Assembly: GCA_002794775.1 (NCBI GenBank)
Contig: NBAY01000002.1
Location: 1,178,001 to 1,242,000 of the forward strand
Direction: 5' to 3'
DNA length: 64,000 bases
From: Porodaedalea pini
Lineage: Eukaryota > Basidiomycota > Agaricomycetes > Hymenochaetales > Hymenochaetaceae
The notes below the pieces were generated by a model that had not been told where the DNA came from, ran no database searches, and was given only the letters and a program-made list of their open reading frames with translations. The translations under genes were made by a program, and so were the position numbers. This document shows positions 11,301 through 22,461 of this stretch, piece after piece (the stretch's first letter is position 1; every line of letters begins with the position of its first letter).

Positions 11301-12536
11301 TGGAAGAAGATGTCAAAAAACTCGAAGGCTCGGAACATCCACTTCCTCGCGGCGCATTCATCTTACAAGCAAAAACCGGATCAAGCCGTGCTGCTTCGCG
11401 CACGACGTTCAAAGAGGTACTACAAGGTGGCACAGATCCTTCATTAGTGAAAGGAGGAGATGAGAAAGACGAGGGGGCGCACTGCTTCTGGGTTTCTGCA
11501 GGTGAGAAAGGCGTAAAATGCCAAGTGAACCTTGCCGGCGGAAAAGCAGGCAAGGCGGAATGGGGAAAGGGGAGGAAAATTGAGTGTGTGCAGGTGGTCA
11601 GTCGGAATGGTGCGTGAGCTCTCTGGTTGCACCTGCTTGGAAAAGAACGTCCTGATCATGGAAACATACAGGTGCGCACGGTCTGGTTGCCGTAATGGAC
11701 AGTCGAGAAGTTATCGTCTATTCGCTTCCAGCTCTGGAAGCTATAAAAATGTACCAGCTCTTCAAGCAGCCAAATTCGTGCGTCTGTTCAGGAACTTTCT
11801 CTAAATCCGTATATGGAATTCATCTTCGCCCCGTCAGTGTGATATGCTTAGATGATACGGGCGATTTTGTCGACTGGATCTTCGATGAGCAGGTAGAAAC
11901 GGTCGTCGGCGCGACTTTAGGAACGTTGTTTGCGATTCGGCGCGTCTACGATGAACCCGTTATTGACTTCACCGCCGGTAGGCGTGCTGCTCCGAGCATG
12001 CCACCTCCTGTTCCGCTTGCACCTGTGAGCTATCTTGGCTCATGGTTTAATTTTAAAAAGGGTAAGAGTGGGGATGCTATCGATGATTTGCGTGAGTACC
12101 ACAATCTCCTCATTGCAAGCAGCATACTGATTGTACGATAAAGTCGCTGGGCCGAACAGACCAATTCCACAGGATGCCGAGACATCAACCATCGTAAACA
12201 GCGAATGGCAGGCGCAGATGCAAAATCGTGCGCAAGCAATTGCAAACCAAGCGAGCCAGACAGGCTCAAATCTCTACGCAAATCTTTCCGCTGCTGTGTC
12301 CGACCGAGGGTAAGCTTCTAAATATGATGTTGTCCGTATTCTGACAGATTCACATCAGAGAAATGCTTAACGGCCTTCAGGAGCAATTCAGCTCTTTGGA
12401 AGATGGTGGAAAGAAAATGATGATAGAGGCGCGTAAGCAGTGCTCAGTGAATATATATATATATCATTGACATGCCAACCTTTAGGCGAAGAGACTTGCT
12501 GCGGAACAAACAGGCAAAAAATGGTTTAATTTCTGA
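8349..12536 (+). CDS. Sro7/Lgl/tomosyn family WD40 protein with R-SNARE-like tail
   Basis: The gene has about a dozen exons with 45-60 nt introns. The start MALFSGTRAYFDFSYDLRD is followed by the family's N-terminal WDWKV-type block and GLLAIG. Beta-propeller pieces then follow, for example DTQGTLHVWDLSQLGRPK, WLSNKAFLGLERGGVV, MDITIHPRDLNLLF and the large exon 9478-10905. The C-terminus (12140-12536) carries a SNARE-like stretch, SDRGEMLNGLQEQFSS, with the central Arg of R-SNAREs, and ends in KKWFNF, like the KKW-aromatic tail of tomosyn. Known members bind plasma-membrane t-SNAREs and the Rab Sec4 and regulate exocytosis. The last intron joins cleanly only if its donor is a non-consensus GC (about 12432), so that junction is uncertain. 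The start lies about 160 bp from the LINE ORF1 start on the opposite strand. Confidence 0.88.
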
Positions 12537-12949
12537 GTGGTTCTGCAGTGTTCCGTTGGTTCACTATAAATTGCGGTTCATATGAGTGATCTACATACAT
12601 GACGCCTTCAGCATTGACTCGGAACGCCTGGGACATTTTTTTTTGATTCATTGTCTCTCATATTCCGCTTCCATGTATACACTTGTTGTTTTTTCGATGT
12701 AGTTTTAGTCCGGTCAGCGTTGTGTTTTTATAAGATAAAGAATTCGGCGTTTTTGGACACGGTGCCGTGACACGCTGATCTTGAACTCGGGCACGCGTGG
12801 CACACACAATACGCGAAGCACTCGTCCGCTGTGTTACTCACGAGCCTCAAGCCTCACACTTCATCCATATATCTATTGACATCGATCCACAACTGAAAGG
12901 CATCCACTGTGCTGTTCACGCTTCCTGCAACCGTCAATGCTTAGGAGCA

Positions 12950-14157
12950 ATGTTCGGGGTTGAACGCGACTTAGATAGCGACATGTTTCGTGTCTGGAAC
13001 ATGGTGCAGGAGCTCAGCGAGCAACTAGCTCACAATCAAAAGCTCGTTACGACACTGCAGTCGCAGGCCAATACGCTGAAGGTACAGCGAGGCCCGCTTT
13101 GTGAAGGTTTATGTTGACATAGAGTGTGGCCGACTTGCAGGATCAGGCAGTACACAACGGTACTGGATATGCGTTGAGGAGGTTCAACGTCGATCTTTCA
13201 CAAGGTATGGCGATTGATGATTGCACCATGCAGCGAAACCTGACTTATTTGCCGTCTGCAGAGGTGTTTGAGTCTGAACTCGAGCGAATGAATGCTCAGA
13301 CGATCATCGAGAACCAGACACTTGTGCATGAGAACAAACAACTCAGCATGCTCCTGAAAGAGTACGAGCAAACGATGGAGACTGTCATGTCGAAATTCCG
13401 GAACCACGCAGTATGTGTTGTGCTTCATTATGTATCACTGTCTATTGATGATTTTCTGTACTGTTAGCTTGCGGCTCAGCAACACGAACTGACTATAACT
13501 CGACATTACGAGACGCTATTGCTAGCTCGCGAATCAAGCTCCATGAACTCCGAGTTATTGAGCAACACACAGACAAATGCCTCCTTACAACGACTATCCC
13601 AAAGTCTGAGGTTGCTGCTCCGTTCTCTCGCGGGAGAAGACCCGGAGGCATCGAAGGAAGGAGACGATAGGCCTTTGGAGGACCTTGGCGAGTTTCTCGA
13701 AGACGGCGATCGAGAGGACTGGGCAGTGGAGCGAGAATGTGAGATCTCTCGGCTTGAGAAGGAGAACGCGGAGCTGCGGAAAATACTGGGTATCGACTCC
13801 GAGAACGCTCAGCGGATGGGCTGGAGTGATGAAGCTCAGGACCACCAACCAATATTGCACATTTTGAAAGCAACGATGGCAAACGCCAATCCCCAGGAAG
13901 GATGGGGTCAGCGGAACTCACCGCAGATGCAGCCGTTCAATGCAGGACCCGTTCCGGGCAACGCTGCGCCTGCACCTCAACAGAACATCCCGTTGCAGCG
14001 GACCATCGAGTTTCAACCAGGAATGCGAGCAGCTGGAACGTTGCGGAGACCCTCCATGCTGAGGGGAAGGGGATCTGCACCCTTCTGGGGCCCGTCGCCG
14101 CCTCCTACCGATCGGACCTGGTTGCAAGGCAGTGGCGGACTCGACCTTGCTGGCTAG
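12950..14157 (+). CDS. SIKE/FGFR1OP2 family coiled-coil protein (STRIPAK subunit SCI1-like)
   Basis: There are four exons: 12950-13081, 13141-13204, 13262-13410 and 13468-14157. The product is mostly coiled coil. Two blocks match the SIKE/FGFR1OP2 family: [20 protein letters not shown] followed by SKFR, and [18 protein letters not shown]. The C-terminal 110 residues are Pro/Gln-rich and probably disordered. In filamentous fungi the SIKE homologue (SCI1 in Sordaria) is a subunit of the STRIPAK phosphatase-kinase complex, which controls cell fusion and fruiting. Upstream in-frame Met codons exist (12797); 12950 or 12983 fits the family length better. The family call is firm, the exact start is not. 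Confidence 0.78.
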
Positions 14158-14404
14158 TCGTGTACTTTTGGCTCTTTTCTCCACTCGTTTTTTTCCCGCC
14201 TTTTATCCACCTCGCATTGATCTCTCGTTTCACGTTTCATATTCAATAGATTTTGTGGATTTTTATGTATCGCAAATGTACTGCTGGGAGCGTTGTCGAC
14301 AGATTTACCTGGGTGGCCGATTACGTAAGCTTTGTTTACTGTATTGTATCTCGCACGTAAATAAGAGCAAAGAAGCGCGACGCGCGTACTCTCTCGCGAA
14401 CTCA

Positions 14405-14863
14405 ATGCAAGCAATTCAGAACTCCGTGAAGGTACGTTGCAAGAGTACGTTTCTTCTGATACCTCGTAACTATCTACCTAGGCGGATTATGCTCGTGAGG
14501 GAGCGTTACAAGCCGAAGTCACGAGTTTGCAGGCATTGCTGGGGCAAGTAGCCGCATGGATGCACGTTTGACATTCATCTTACGAACTTGTTCAGAGATG
14601 AAGACGCGGAGAAGACAGTCAACAAGCACATCAAGCTTTTACATGACTATAACGAGGCAAAAGATGCAGCCCAGGCAGGTCCTTCTTTTAATTGCTAGAC
14701 ACGTATTTTCTCAATACAACGACGTGTAGATAATCATAGGGAAGGTTCGTGACGATCCTTCATAGCCTTTGTGTAGGAATCTCATGCCTTGCAGCTTGCA
14801 GTGCATAAGGAGATGACTGTCAAGCAATTGCACGAAGATTACGGGCTTTCTGCAGATGATTAG
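14405..14863 (+). CDS. SWI5: Swi5/Sae3 family recombination mediator
   Basis: The spliced product is about 84 residues, close to the length of yeast Swi5/Sae3. The exons I assign are 14405-14431, 14482-14543, 14596-14674, 14730-14744 and 14795-14863. A coiled-coil N-terminus (GALQAEVTSLQALL) is followed by the family core KHIKLLHDYNEAKDAAQ, then IIIGKLAVHKEMTVKQLHED and the ending YGLSADD. Swi5 with Sfr1 (or Sae3 with Mei5) helps load and stabilise Rad51/Dmc1 filaments during recombination. The junctions at 14544 and 14675 only keep the conserved core in frame if GC donors are used (GCAAGT and GCAGGT). The exon 14730-14744 is 15 nt. No single ORF covers the gene, so automated annotation may miss it. 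Confidence 0.82.
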
Positions 14864-15063
14864 AGAAAACTGCTCCTATTTGATCTTCCAGACCCCAAAC
14901 AATTTTTACGCTCCGTCGTGTGTCCTCTTAGAGTCTTACAACTTTCCACTTTCCACTGTACCCTATGCTATTATCAACTGTAAAACAGGAGGCAGTACAG
15001 TGCACTCATGCTCCGTAGTGCTAGTAAAGTCGGAAATGATATCTAAATACGCTGTGAAGTTAT

Positions 15064-16379
15064 CTATCCGTCTTCAACGACAATCCAGCTTGTGGCGCAT
15101 CCAGCCCATACCCCTACTACCTTTTGTTGGTGATCGACGGAAGGCCATATTCGTGTAGGCTCGTGAACATCAAGAGTATGTCCTAATCCGAGGTTGCCGT
15201 GCTCGTTCCAGCCCCACGCGAAGACATGCATTTCTCCATTATTCACCTGAGCGCTAGTCTGCAAAGCGAGAAGAACATGTTCACTCCCACATGTGATGCT
15301 CAAGGACGCTGCTTCAGATACATCGGCTGGTAAATTTATTTTGCGCAATTGGTCCGCAGCAGCATCCGCGTCAGAAGCAGAGTCGAGCGCTAGCTGACCA
15401 TTCGGATTACTGCCCGCAGCCAGAATAGCCCAGTTTTTATCAGCGCTTCCGAGCTTCTGAAGAAGATATGTGCCATTCCATGTTGCAGCTACTGCGCATA
15501 TATTCTTCACCTCGTCAAGTCCGCAAAGCTGACCCTTTCTGTTCGATCCGAACGAAACCACAGTCCCTTCTGAAGTCAGGAATAGCGTGTGCTGGTTTCC
15601 GACAGCAAAGGCGCTAATATGTGAAGACAGACCGAGGAGGATCTTGGGAGAATTGACGACGGCCTGCGGCTTCGATGCATGTCCCTGTCCTAGTTGACCC
15701 TGGCGCGCAGCTCCCCAGCCTACAACGAGCTCGACTTCCCGCATACTAGAATCCCGATATAGGAGCTTCGCGAGAGCATTATGAGGGCCAGCCTTCAGTT
15801 GCGATATTCGGATATTCGATGCGTTCTTCGGGAGCAAGTGACTAAAGCCGACCGACCGCCAGACACCCGTTTCCCTCCGTCCTTCCGACACGCCACCTAC
15901 GCCCAGGTCGCCGAAGTCGTCACTCCCAGCAGACAGGAGTAGATCACCGTCCGATCTAGAAAGAACCACGAAGGACGTTTCCCAGGATGCGGCGACAAGT
16001 GTGATATCGCAATCTGTATATTGGGATACGTCCGAGTCGTGGTGAAGAAAAATGCGACGGAAGACGGAAGACGCGCCAAATTCTTGTAGATATTTGGTTC
16101 CTAATTGGCCTCTTCGCCCATCTCCGCAGCCCCATAACTGAGAGTCTCCCTCCTGTGAGCGCAGTAGAAGGAGGGTGTGATTTGCCCCAGCTGCGATCGA
16201 TAGGATTTTGCTTCCGGTGTGCCGTTCCTCCTCCATACCATAGAACATACATCGATTAAAGCAGTGGCTGTCCTCCTCCAATCCATGAGCAAGCTGTCCA
16301 CTTCACGATATTAATTCTTAGTACAAGGTCGGGATAACGATACTCACTGAAGGTTGGATCCAGATGAATACACGTGCAT
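15064..16379 (-). CDS. RCC1-repeat protein (ATS1-like)
   Basis: There are two exons: 16379-16348 (MHVYSSGSNL) and 16300-15064, separated by a 47-nt intron. Joining them restores the RCC1-repeat opening SSGSNLHGQLAHG. Further repeats show the usual Gly-rich blades, such as LWGCGDGRRGQLG, VVGWGAARQGQLGQG, VVSFGSNRKGQLCG, LAAGSNPNGQLAL and FAWGWNEHGNLGLGH. The ending WAGCATSWIVVEDG is also typical. At about 415 residues it is somewhat longer than yeast Ats1, the alpha-tubulin suppressor that works with Kti11 in diphthamide and wobble-uridine pathways. A different RCC1-like role cannot be excluded. It is divergent from the RdRP gene, with about 370 bp between starts. Confidence 0.75.
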
Positions 16380-16746
16380 GATCGGGTTCGATCCAAAATA
16401 GAACGACGCGTGCATCTCGACGCGTCGACTCGGAGTTCGAAATGTCAAAGCTTCCAAGGCTTGAGCTCAGCGGAGTCAGCCACAGTTCAGACGCCCTCTT
16501 AACCCCTATGCCCTCTTATTAAACGACTGCGCTCTTCTTCTTGCTGCGATCTTGCTACGCGTTTGTGATAACCCCTCTTATCTATTTTTTTTGCTGCCAT
16601 TTAACTGCGAACCGCGTCGAGTTTTCTTGTTCGCTCGTGCCACCCGGGAAGTTTGGATAACATACTGCGCGCTCTATATTGGAGATCCATTATCCTGCAT
16701 CCGTACGTCGAACCCAGGCCATTGAATTGGTCCAGATCCTTACAGG

Positions 16747-19700
16747 ATGGCGCCGGAACTGAAGGACGATCTCTTCTCTGTTGGAATCAAGCGCGGCGCT
16801 ACATCCTCGAGTGCATGCGCGACCACCGGCGAAAGTGAAAAAAATTCTGGTTCGTGCTATCTCTATAGTCTGTCACCTTATCAATATAACCGACACATTT
16901 AAAGCTTGGAATCCACCTCTGACTTTATCTAGCGATACACCCGCGACACCCAGAAGATCGCCTAAGAAGGCCAACCGTGTGATGATAGAGAAGAGTGTCA
17001 GCACGAAAGAACTGCGACGTGAGTTGCTTTGCAGAACTTCATCGTACAACTCTACATGTGATGGACCTCTCTTGTTAGAGGAGAGGCGAGCGACTCCGGA
17101 GACACCTACGAAAACAATCATGCAAAAGGCACGGGCAGAACCCATCATAACGCCTCTTTGTGGCCCTGGACCGTTGTCAACGAAAGATAAGCGAACTCTC
17201 ATGGCCTCAAGTCAGGTTCGTCAAGGTTCTGCATCATTGCGGTTGCGCTATAAAGCTCTTTCTACAGACTTCTATATATGACGGAGACGAAGAGTTCGAG
17301 GAATTTGTGATGCAGATGGATGATCAAGAAGGTACTTTACTTGCTCTGTTGTTAGCTACAGTTATTGATATGGTACACTAACGACCAGTGGAACAACGTG
17401 AGTCGCGTTAATATATGACCTGCGCATATAATATTTATGTATACGAAGTATTGGACTATAATCCGTCGACCGAAAAACCTCCGTCTACAGAGGCCGTCTC
17501 TAACTCCTCAAAATCGTCTTTCTCGTCAACAACGTCAACGTCAACTGTCGCTACTTCCTCGCACTCGTCTATAATCCAGGAAGGTCGCCGTCGTCGCAAG
17601 AGGAACGATAGTCCGGCGGATGATTGCCCTCGCACACGTGCAAGGCCCACCCATTCGCCGCAAGTTAATAGGCTAACCCCGAAAGATACCAGTCCTAAGG
17701 ACCCAAATGTTCAGCAGAGCCGACCTTCTGCGAGTTCCATATCTATCGTGGCCGCCCATACCAATAAAACAAAGCAAGACCGCCCTATCCCTCGTGGCAT
17801 TCGCGATCCAGGACACAGCGCCCCTTTAGCTGTTACTTCCAACATCGTTGTTGGCGCTGCTGGCGTCATACACACCAATCAGTCATCAGAGACAAGCACT
17901 GTTCTGATGGCTCCGACGAAGCCTTCCGTATCCGATATGGCCCAGAGTACAGGCGTCATCCAAATCAAAGCAGCTACTGCGAAGGTTCCTGCCGTGCTAC
18001 CCGTGGCCAGTTCTAGTGCTCCCATCGAAGCATACCCCACCAGCTCAGTCCACACCGAGAAAACAAAGTCAGCTACTAGCCCTAAAGCTCAAGGAAAAGC
18101 TCCTGTTGCAGAAGAGCCACCGTTCGCTCCGACTATTATTGCTCACGACAAGCGTAAGCAGTGGCTCTTGGATGATAATGGTATTGGAAAGGGGATACAA
18201 TTTGAAATTGCCCGAGGCATCACTCAAGGGTGGTGGACTTGGGAAGACATCACAGACGGGGTCGTCGAACGGCTTCGCGGGACAAACTTTGAGAAGGCTG
18301 GAAAGGTCGGGGAGATTATCGGGAAAGGGCCCAAAGAGCGCCTGAGTCAGGCCGCGATTACAACCAGACAAGCCATCTAGTATGTCTTAATTTGATTCAA
18401 AGTCTGCTGCGAAGCTGAAGGGTCTTTCAGTGCGGAACTTGACCGAGAACAGAACGCATTTTTGGAAAATAAGGGCCGTGGACTGGGGCTTATGGGCACA
18501 TGGCAGGGCAAGGAAAACTGGCACGGCGGTTGCGTGCAACTTACCGCCAAATTCGAATTTAATAAGGAAAGCGGAAACGGCCAGCCGAACTACTCCATTC
18601 GTCTCAATAGCTTCGGGTTTGGAAAATCAAATCGCGCTGCACGATATGTCACGTCTTTATCGATCCTGCAACTTAAGATCGAGAAAGGAGTGATGTATGA
18701 CGAGAAAAAATTTGCGCTTGTAGTTGGCCTACTCAGTAAGCCTCTCGTCATTTGCGGACGCCAGTACTGTGCATTCTCTACGAAGGATAGCAAGGTTTTC
18801 TTCGTGGAGATCAAGGACGACTACGAGAGAAAACCCATGCGAAGCATAGGCGACCATCTCAGGGTATCATATAGAAGATTTGTCAAGACTATCAACCCCA
18901 TGGACTTGAATAGCGAACAGGTCAGCTAATCTGAAATCAATCTAGTCTCAGCTCTTATAATGTCTGATATGGTTCCTAGGCTATGAACAAATGGCGTGCC
19001 CGATGGTCTGTACCTTTTTGCGATGTTATTTCTTGCAAAACTGACTAAAGCCATGTAGGCAGCTAATTTTATCGACGTCGCGCCCGGTGCTTGAGTTTCA
19101 ACCGGAGAATATATATTTAGATTTAGACGATATTTGTATGCACCATAGTCTGCATCGTTATTAGCTCTACTGACTTGCTGTTCTCAAAGATGGCGAGGGT
19201 GCCGAAATCGACAAGAAGCAGTCCGAGACCATTATGACCGATGGTTGTGGTTGGATAAATTTGTCTGCCCTGAGACTCAGTGCGTTGGTTTTTTTGGATT
19301 CGATGTACATATGTCAGACTGTCTAATCCATTCTCCGCCTTGAAGTTGCACAGATCACAAATTCCAGTTGTCCCATAGTCGTGCAAGGACGCATTGCTGG
19401 TGCGAAGGGCCTTTGGCTGCTACATCCTGCACCGGAACACCGAATCGACACCGAACCACCAAAGATTGTATGCTCCACTTGTGTTTGTTATATAAAGACG
19501 CATTGACTGAAGTTTATTGCAGTGGATTCGGGCTTCCCAGCTAAAAATAAAACTCCCTTCGAAAGAGACGTGGAACCGCTCTCTGCGTATCTTCGACCTC
19601 GTACGCCTCCCGCGCCTGACTGTTCCTAGCAGTCTCTACATGCAGACCATTATGAACATGTCCTTCAACGGCGTGAGGGATGAAGTTTTCAAAAACCTCA

Positions 19701-21955
19701 TGGAAACTGGTTTAAAGAAAGAAATAGAGGCTCTGACTAAATGGGACGGCGACAATGCCTGCATTGCACTAGCTAAAGCCGTGGAGGAGGCGGGAGGCCT
19801 GATTGCATCGCGCCGTAGTCGTGGCGCTGGGGCTGAAGCACGTCTGCGTGGGTACGTCCGCGACGAGGACGATGACGATGAGGAGGACGTCGCCACCACT
19901 GGTGGATTGGTAGAGCGGGACCCCGTCAGCGGTTGTCCTTCATCGCTTTACGAGTCTACTCGTGATATGATACTGGCTGGTTTTACTCCTCTGCAAAGCC
20001 CCGTAGTTCGTGAGAAGCTGAAGTACATCGTGACACAAACCACCAAGTCTTACCTTGAGCAGGTCCGTCCTCCATCCTGCTTTCCCAGCACTAAGTCCAA
20101 TCTATCCTCATCCAACTATCCCACCTCACCTGCAGTACCATATACCGGTACCTTTATCTGCCGAAGCCTTCATAGCGCCAGGTGTGTATCGTTTCATGTT
20201 TTTCCAGCACGGCATTACTTATGCAGGTAACAGACCCCTTTGGAGTGTTAGAAGAAGGAGAGATCTTCTTTCGTTGTTCAAAGGCCATCAATGATCCCAC
20301 TGTTTCGATCGATCCCCATACATACTTAGGACCAGTACTTGTAAGCGGCTCTGTTCTATTCAGTGTTTCTTGAATCTGATTATCTACCTAAAGGTGAGCC
20401 GCAATCCGACGAGAGTCGCTTCTGATATACGGAAGGTAGGAAGACAACTTCAGACTGTTCTTCAGATCTTAATGCAAAGATTCCTAGGTTAACGCTGTTA
20501 GTCACGACCAACTACTTTCGTACACAGATGTTATTATATTCTCGATAAAAGGAAAGCGATCGTTAGCAAGTGAGCACGGTGCTGTACTCGTCCTAGTCAC
20601 AAACTAATATATCTTTAGGTTATCTTGGTGGTGGAGGTAAACTGACTTTCATAAAGCACTGTGCGTCTACTGACTTTTTTCTACCTCACTTCCAGATTAT
20701 GACGGTGGTGAGCTTGCTTAGTCACAAAAATTGACTGAACGTATCTCTGATCACCAATATTTAGACACTGTCACCATTATCGCTGAGCCCACACTTGTCG
20801 AAGGATTCTGTAACTCGGATCATGTTCCTGAACCTCCGACCGTCCGCGCAGGGTTCGAGGAGGAAGTCGAAAAGGTTTCCGCATTTCTCAGAAGAGTGGA
20901 AAGAATGGAATACAAAGAACGGAACTCCGAAATCTTTAAGAAAGTCTTGACTGGGTTATCGGACAACAAAGTTGGGATCTATTCATCGATGCATGATTGC
21001 GCGTAAGTCATGCTATCAGCTATGAGTAGAAATCTTGGAATAACTTATTTACGATCTTAGAATCTACTCATTGGGATATAACGACCCTTCCACTATAAGA
21101 TTGGCGTATATGCAAGTACATGCATACATTTCTCGCATATGTGCTCATGGTTCTTTTTTTAGGTTTACGACGTGTTTGGATGCTGTCAAGTCAGGACTGC
21201 GCCTCAAGAGCGACGTCTTCAGGGAGGACGCTCAGAGATGGAATAGCTCTAGGCCAGAATCTATGCAAAAGGCCGAAGAAAGCAACCGGAACCAGAGCAT
21301 CCCGACAGTCGGTCCTCGATTGACTCGACCTCGTAATTTGGGACTATTCATTCTCGACTTTCTGAGCCAATGTGGCAAAGAGATGAACGACAACGCTTTA
21401 ATCAGCTACGACGCACTGTGCAAAGAGGCCGACTCTGCTGGGTCAAGGAAGGACGATGACCTTACGAAACCGTACGATGATATGAAGGCGTTTGCTAGTC
21501 TTATACAAGAAGAGTCCGGCTATACTGGACTGCTTCAGGATCTGGACAAAGTCAAAGTTTTTGTTGAATCCCTTTGCGAAGAGTACAAATCGCGCTTAGG
21601 TGCACATTATGGAAGTAAAAGTCCGCAGAAAAGTGGTGCGAATAGATCGACTTCGAAGACCAAGTCGACAGCCCAGATTCAATTCGAATTCGCCAGGAGG
21701 TTCGAGGATGGTCTGTCCGACTGCTCTTCACGCATCCCATCTCAGTCACTGAAGGAAATCGTGGCATCATATGCCTACATATATGGTGCGTATGAATCGA
21801 CCCTGAAGAGAGGCTTTGCCTTTGCAGTCGCCCATGATACGTTATGCGCGATCAAAATTCGGACGAAGGGTGGTGGCTCTGTCAGTCGGGAGTGCAGAGA
21901 CTATACAGTGATCTCCTCTAGCCTCGTCAAATCGGTCTGCACTGAGCAGGACTGA
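16747..21955 (+). CDS. RNA-dependent RNA polymerase of RNA silencing (QDE-1/RDR family)
   Basis: This long multi-exon gene starts at MAPELKDDLFSVGIKRGA. A Ser/Thr/Pro-rich N-terminal half (to about 18130) is followed by the polymerase. Recognisable RDR blocks in order are FQPENIYLDLDDI, MTDGCGWINLSALRL, VVQGRIAGAKGLWLLHP, WIRASQLKI, VTDPFGVLEEGEIFFR, VSRNPTRVASDIRKVNAV, and the catalytic SYLGGGDYDGDTV, whose Asp triad binds the metal ions. That catalytic motif is pieced together from exon ends plus exons of 18 nt (20619-20636) and 12 nt (20696-20707). A 9-nt exon at 17389-17397 and a GC-AG intron at 21112-21162 are also inferred. The product would make double-stranded RNA from aberrant transcripts in quelling or meiotic silencing. 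All key residues seen are intact, so it looks functional. Confidence 0.9.
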
Positions 21956-22461
21956 TGCGGTGCTGTCGTTTTCGTCTCAGTGATGGCGGCATGACATCGC
22001 ACTTTATGCTGTAATATACGTGCTCATTTCTGTATTCATGCTCGCGCCGTGTAGCGTCAAAATTCTCAAGACTTCGTAAACGTAACCAACAAGACACAAT
22101 CCCGAAGAACAACCCAGTAACTCTGCCCAGCATGTCAACTCCAGTGGGATGATTCTGCGCCGTCAACTTCAATTTGATTTCAAGGCATTCGAAGATATCA
22201 GCCAAAAACCAGCAGGACATATGAATTTCCGATATGTTCAGGGGAAATTGTTGAGTTTAGCACAAGTTATACTTTGGCTCTCGTAAACTCCACTTCGTAT
22301 TCTGTCCTCAGTAGAGTGATGCCAATATAAGTTACTGTATAGTTTGTTCAACGAGAGCCTGAGGGTCGGCTAAGGATCGGCGCGTGGATGTGAAGCTGTA
22401 AAACAAAACTCTTTGAACAGCTACACCTGCCCCACCATCGTCACTGCACGAATCATCCAGG
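21956..22461. other. intergenic, RdRP terminator to adenosine kinase promoter
   Basis: This holds the 3' flank of the RdRP gene and the upstream region of the adenosine kinase gene, in the same orientation. No conserved reading frame or RNA gene was seen. Confidence 0.6.

Noticed and set aside
17415..18380. Long frame taken as a separate Ser/Thr-rich gene
   Set aside because: It continues in frame through good splice sites into the RdRP blocks on both sides, so it is the middle exon of that gene.
21927..22220. 97-codon minus-strand frame after the RdRP
   Set aside because: No recognised motif and it overlaps the RdRP 3' end.
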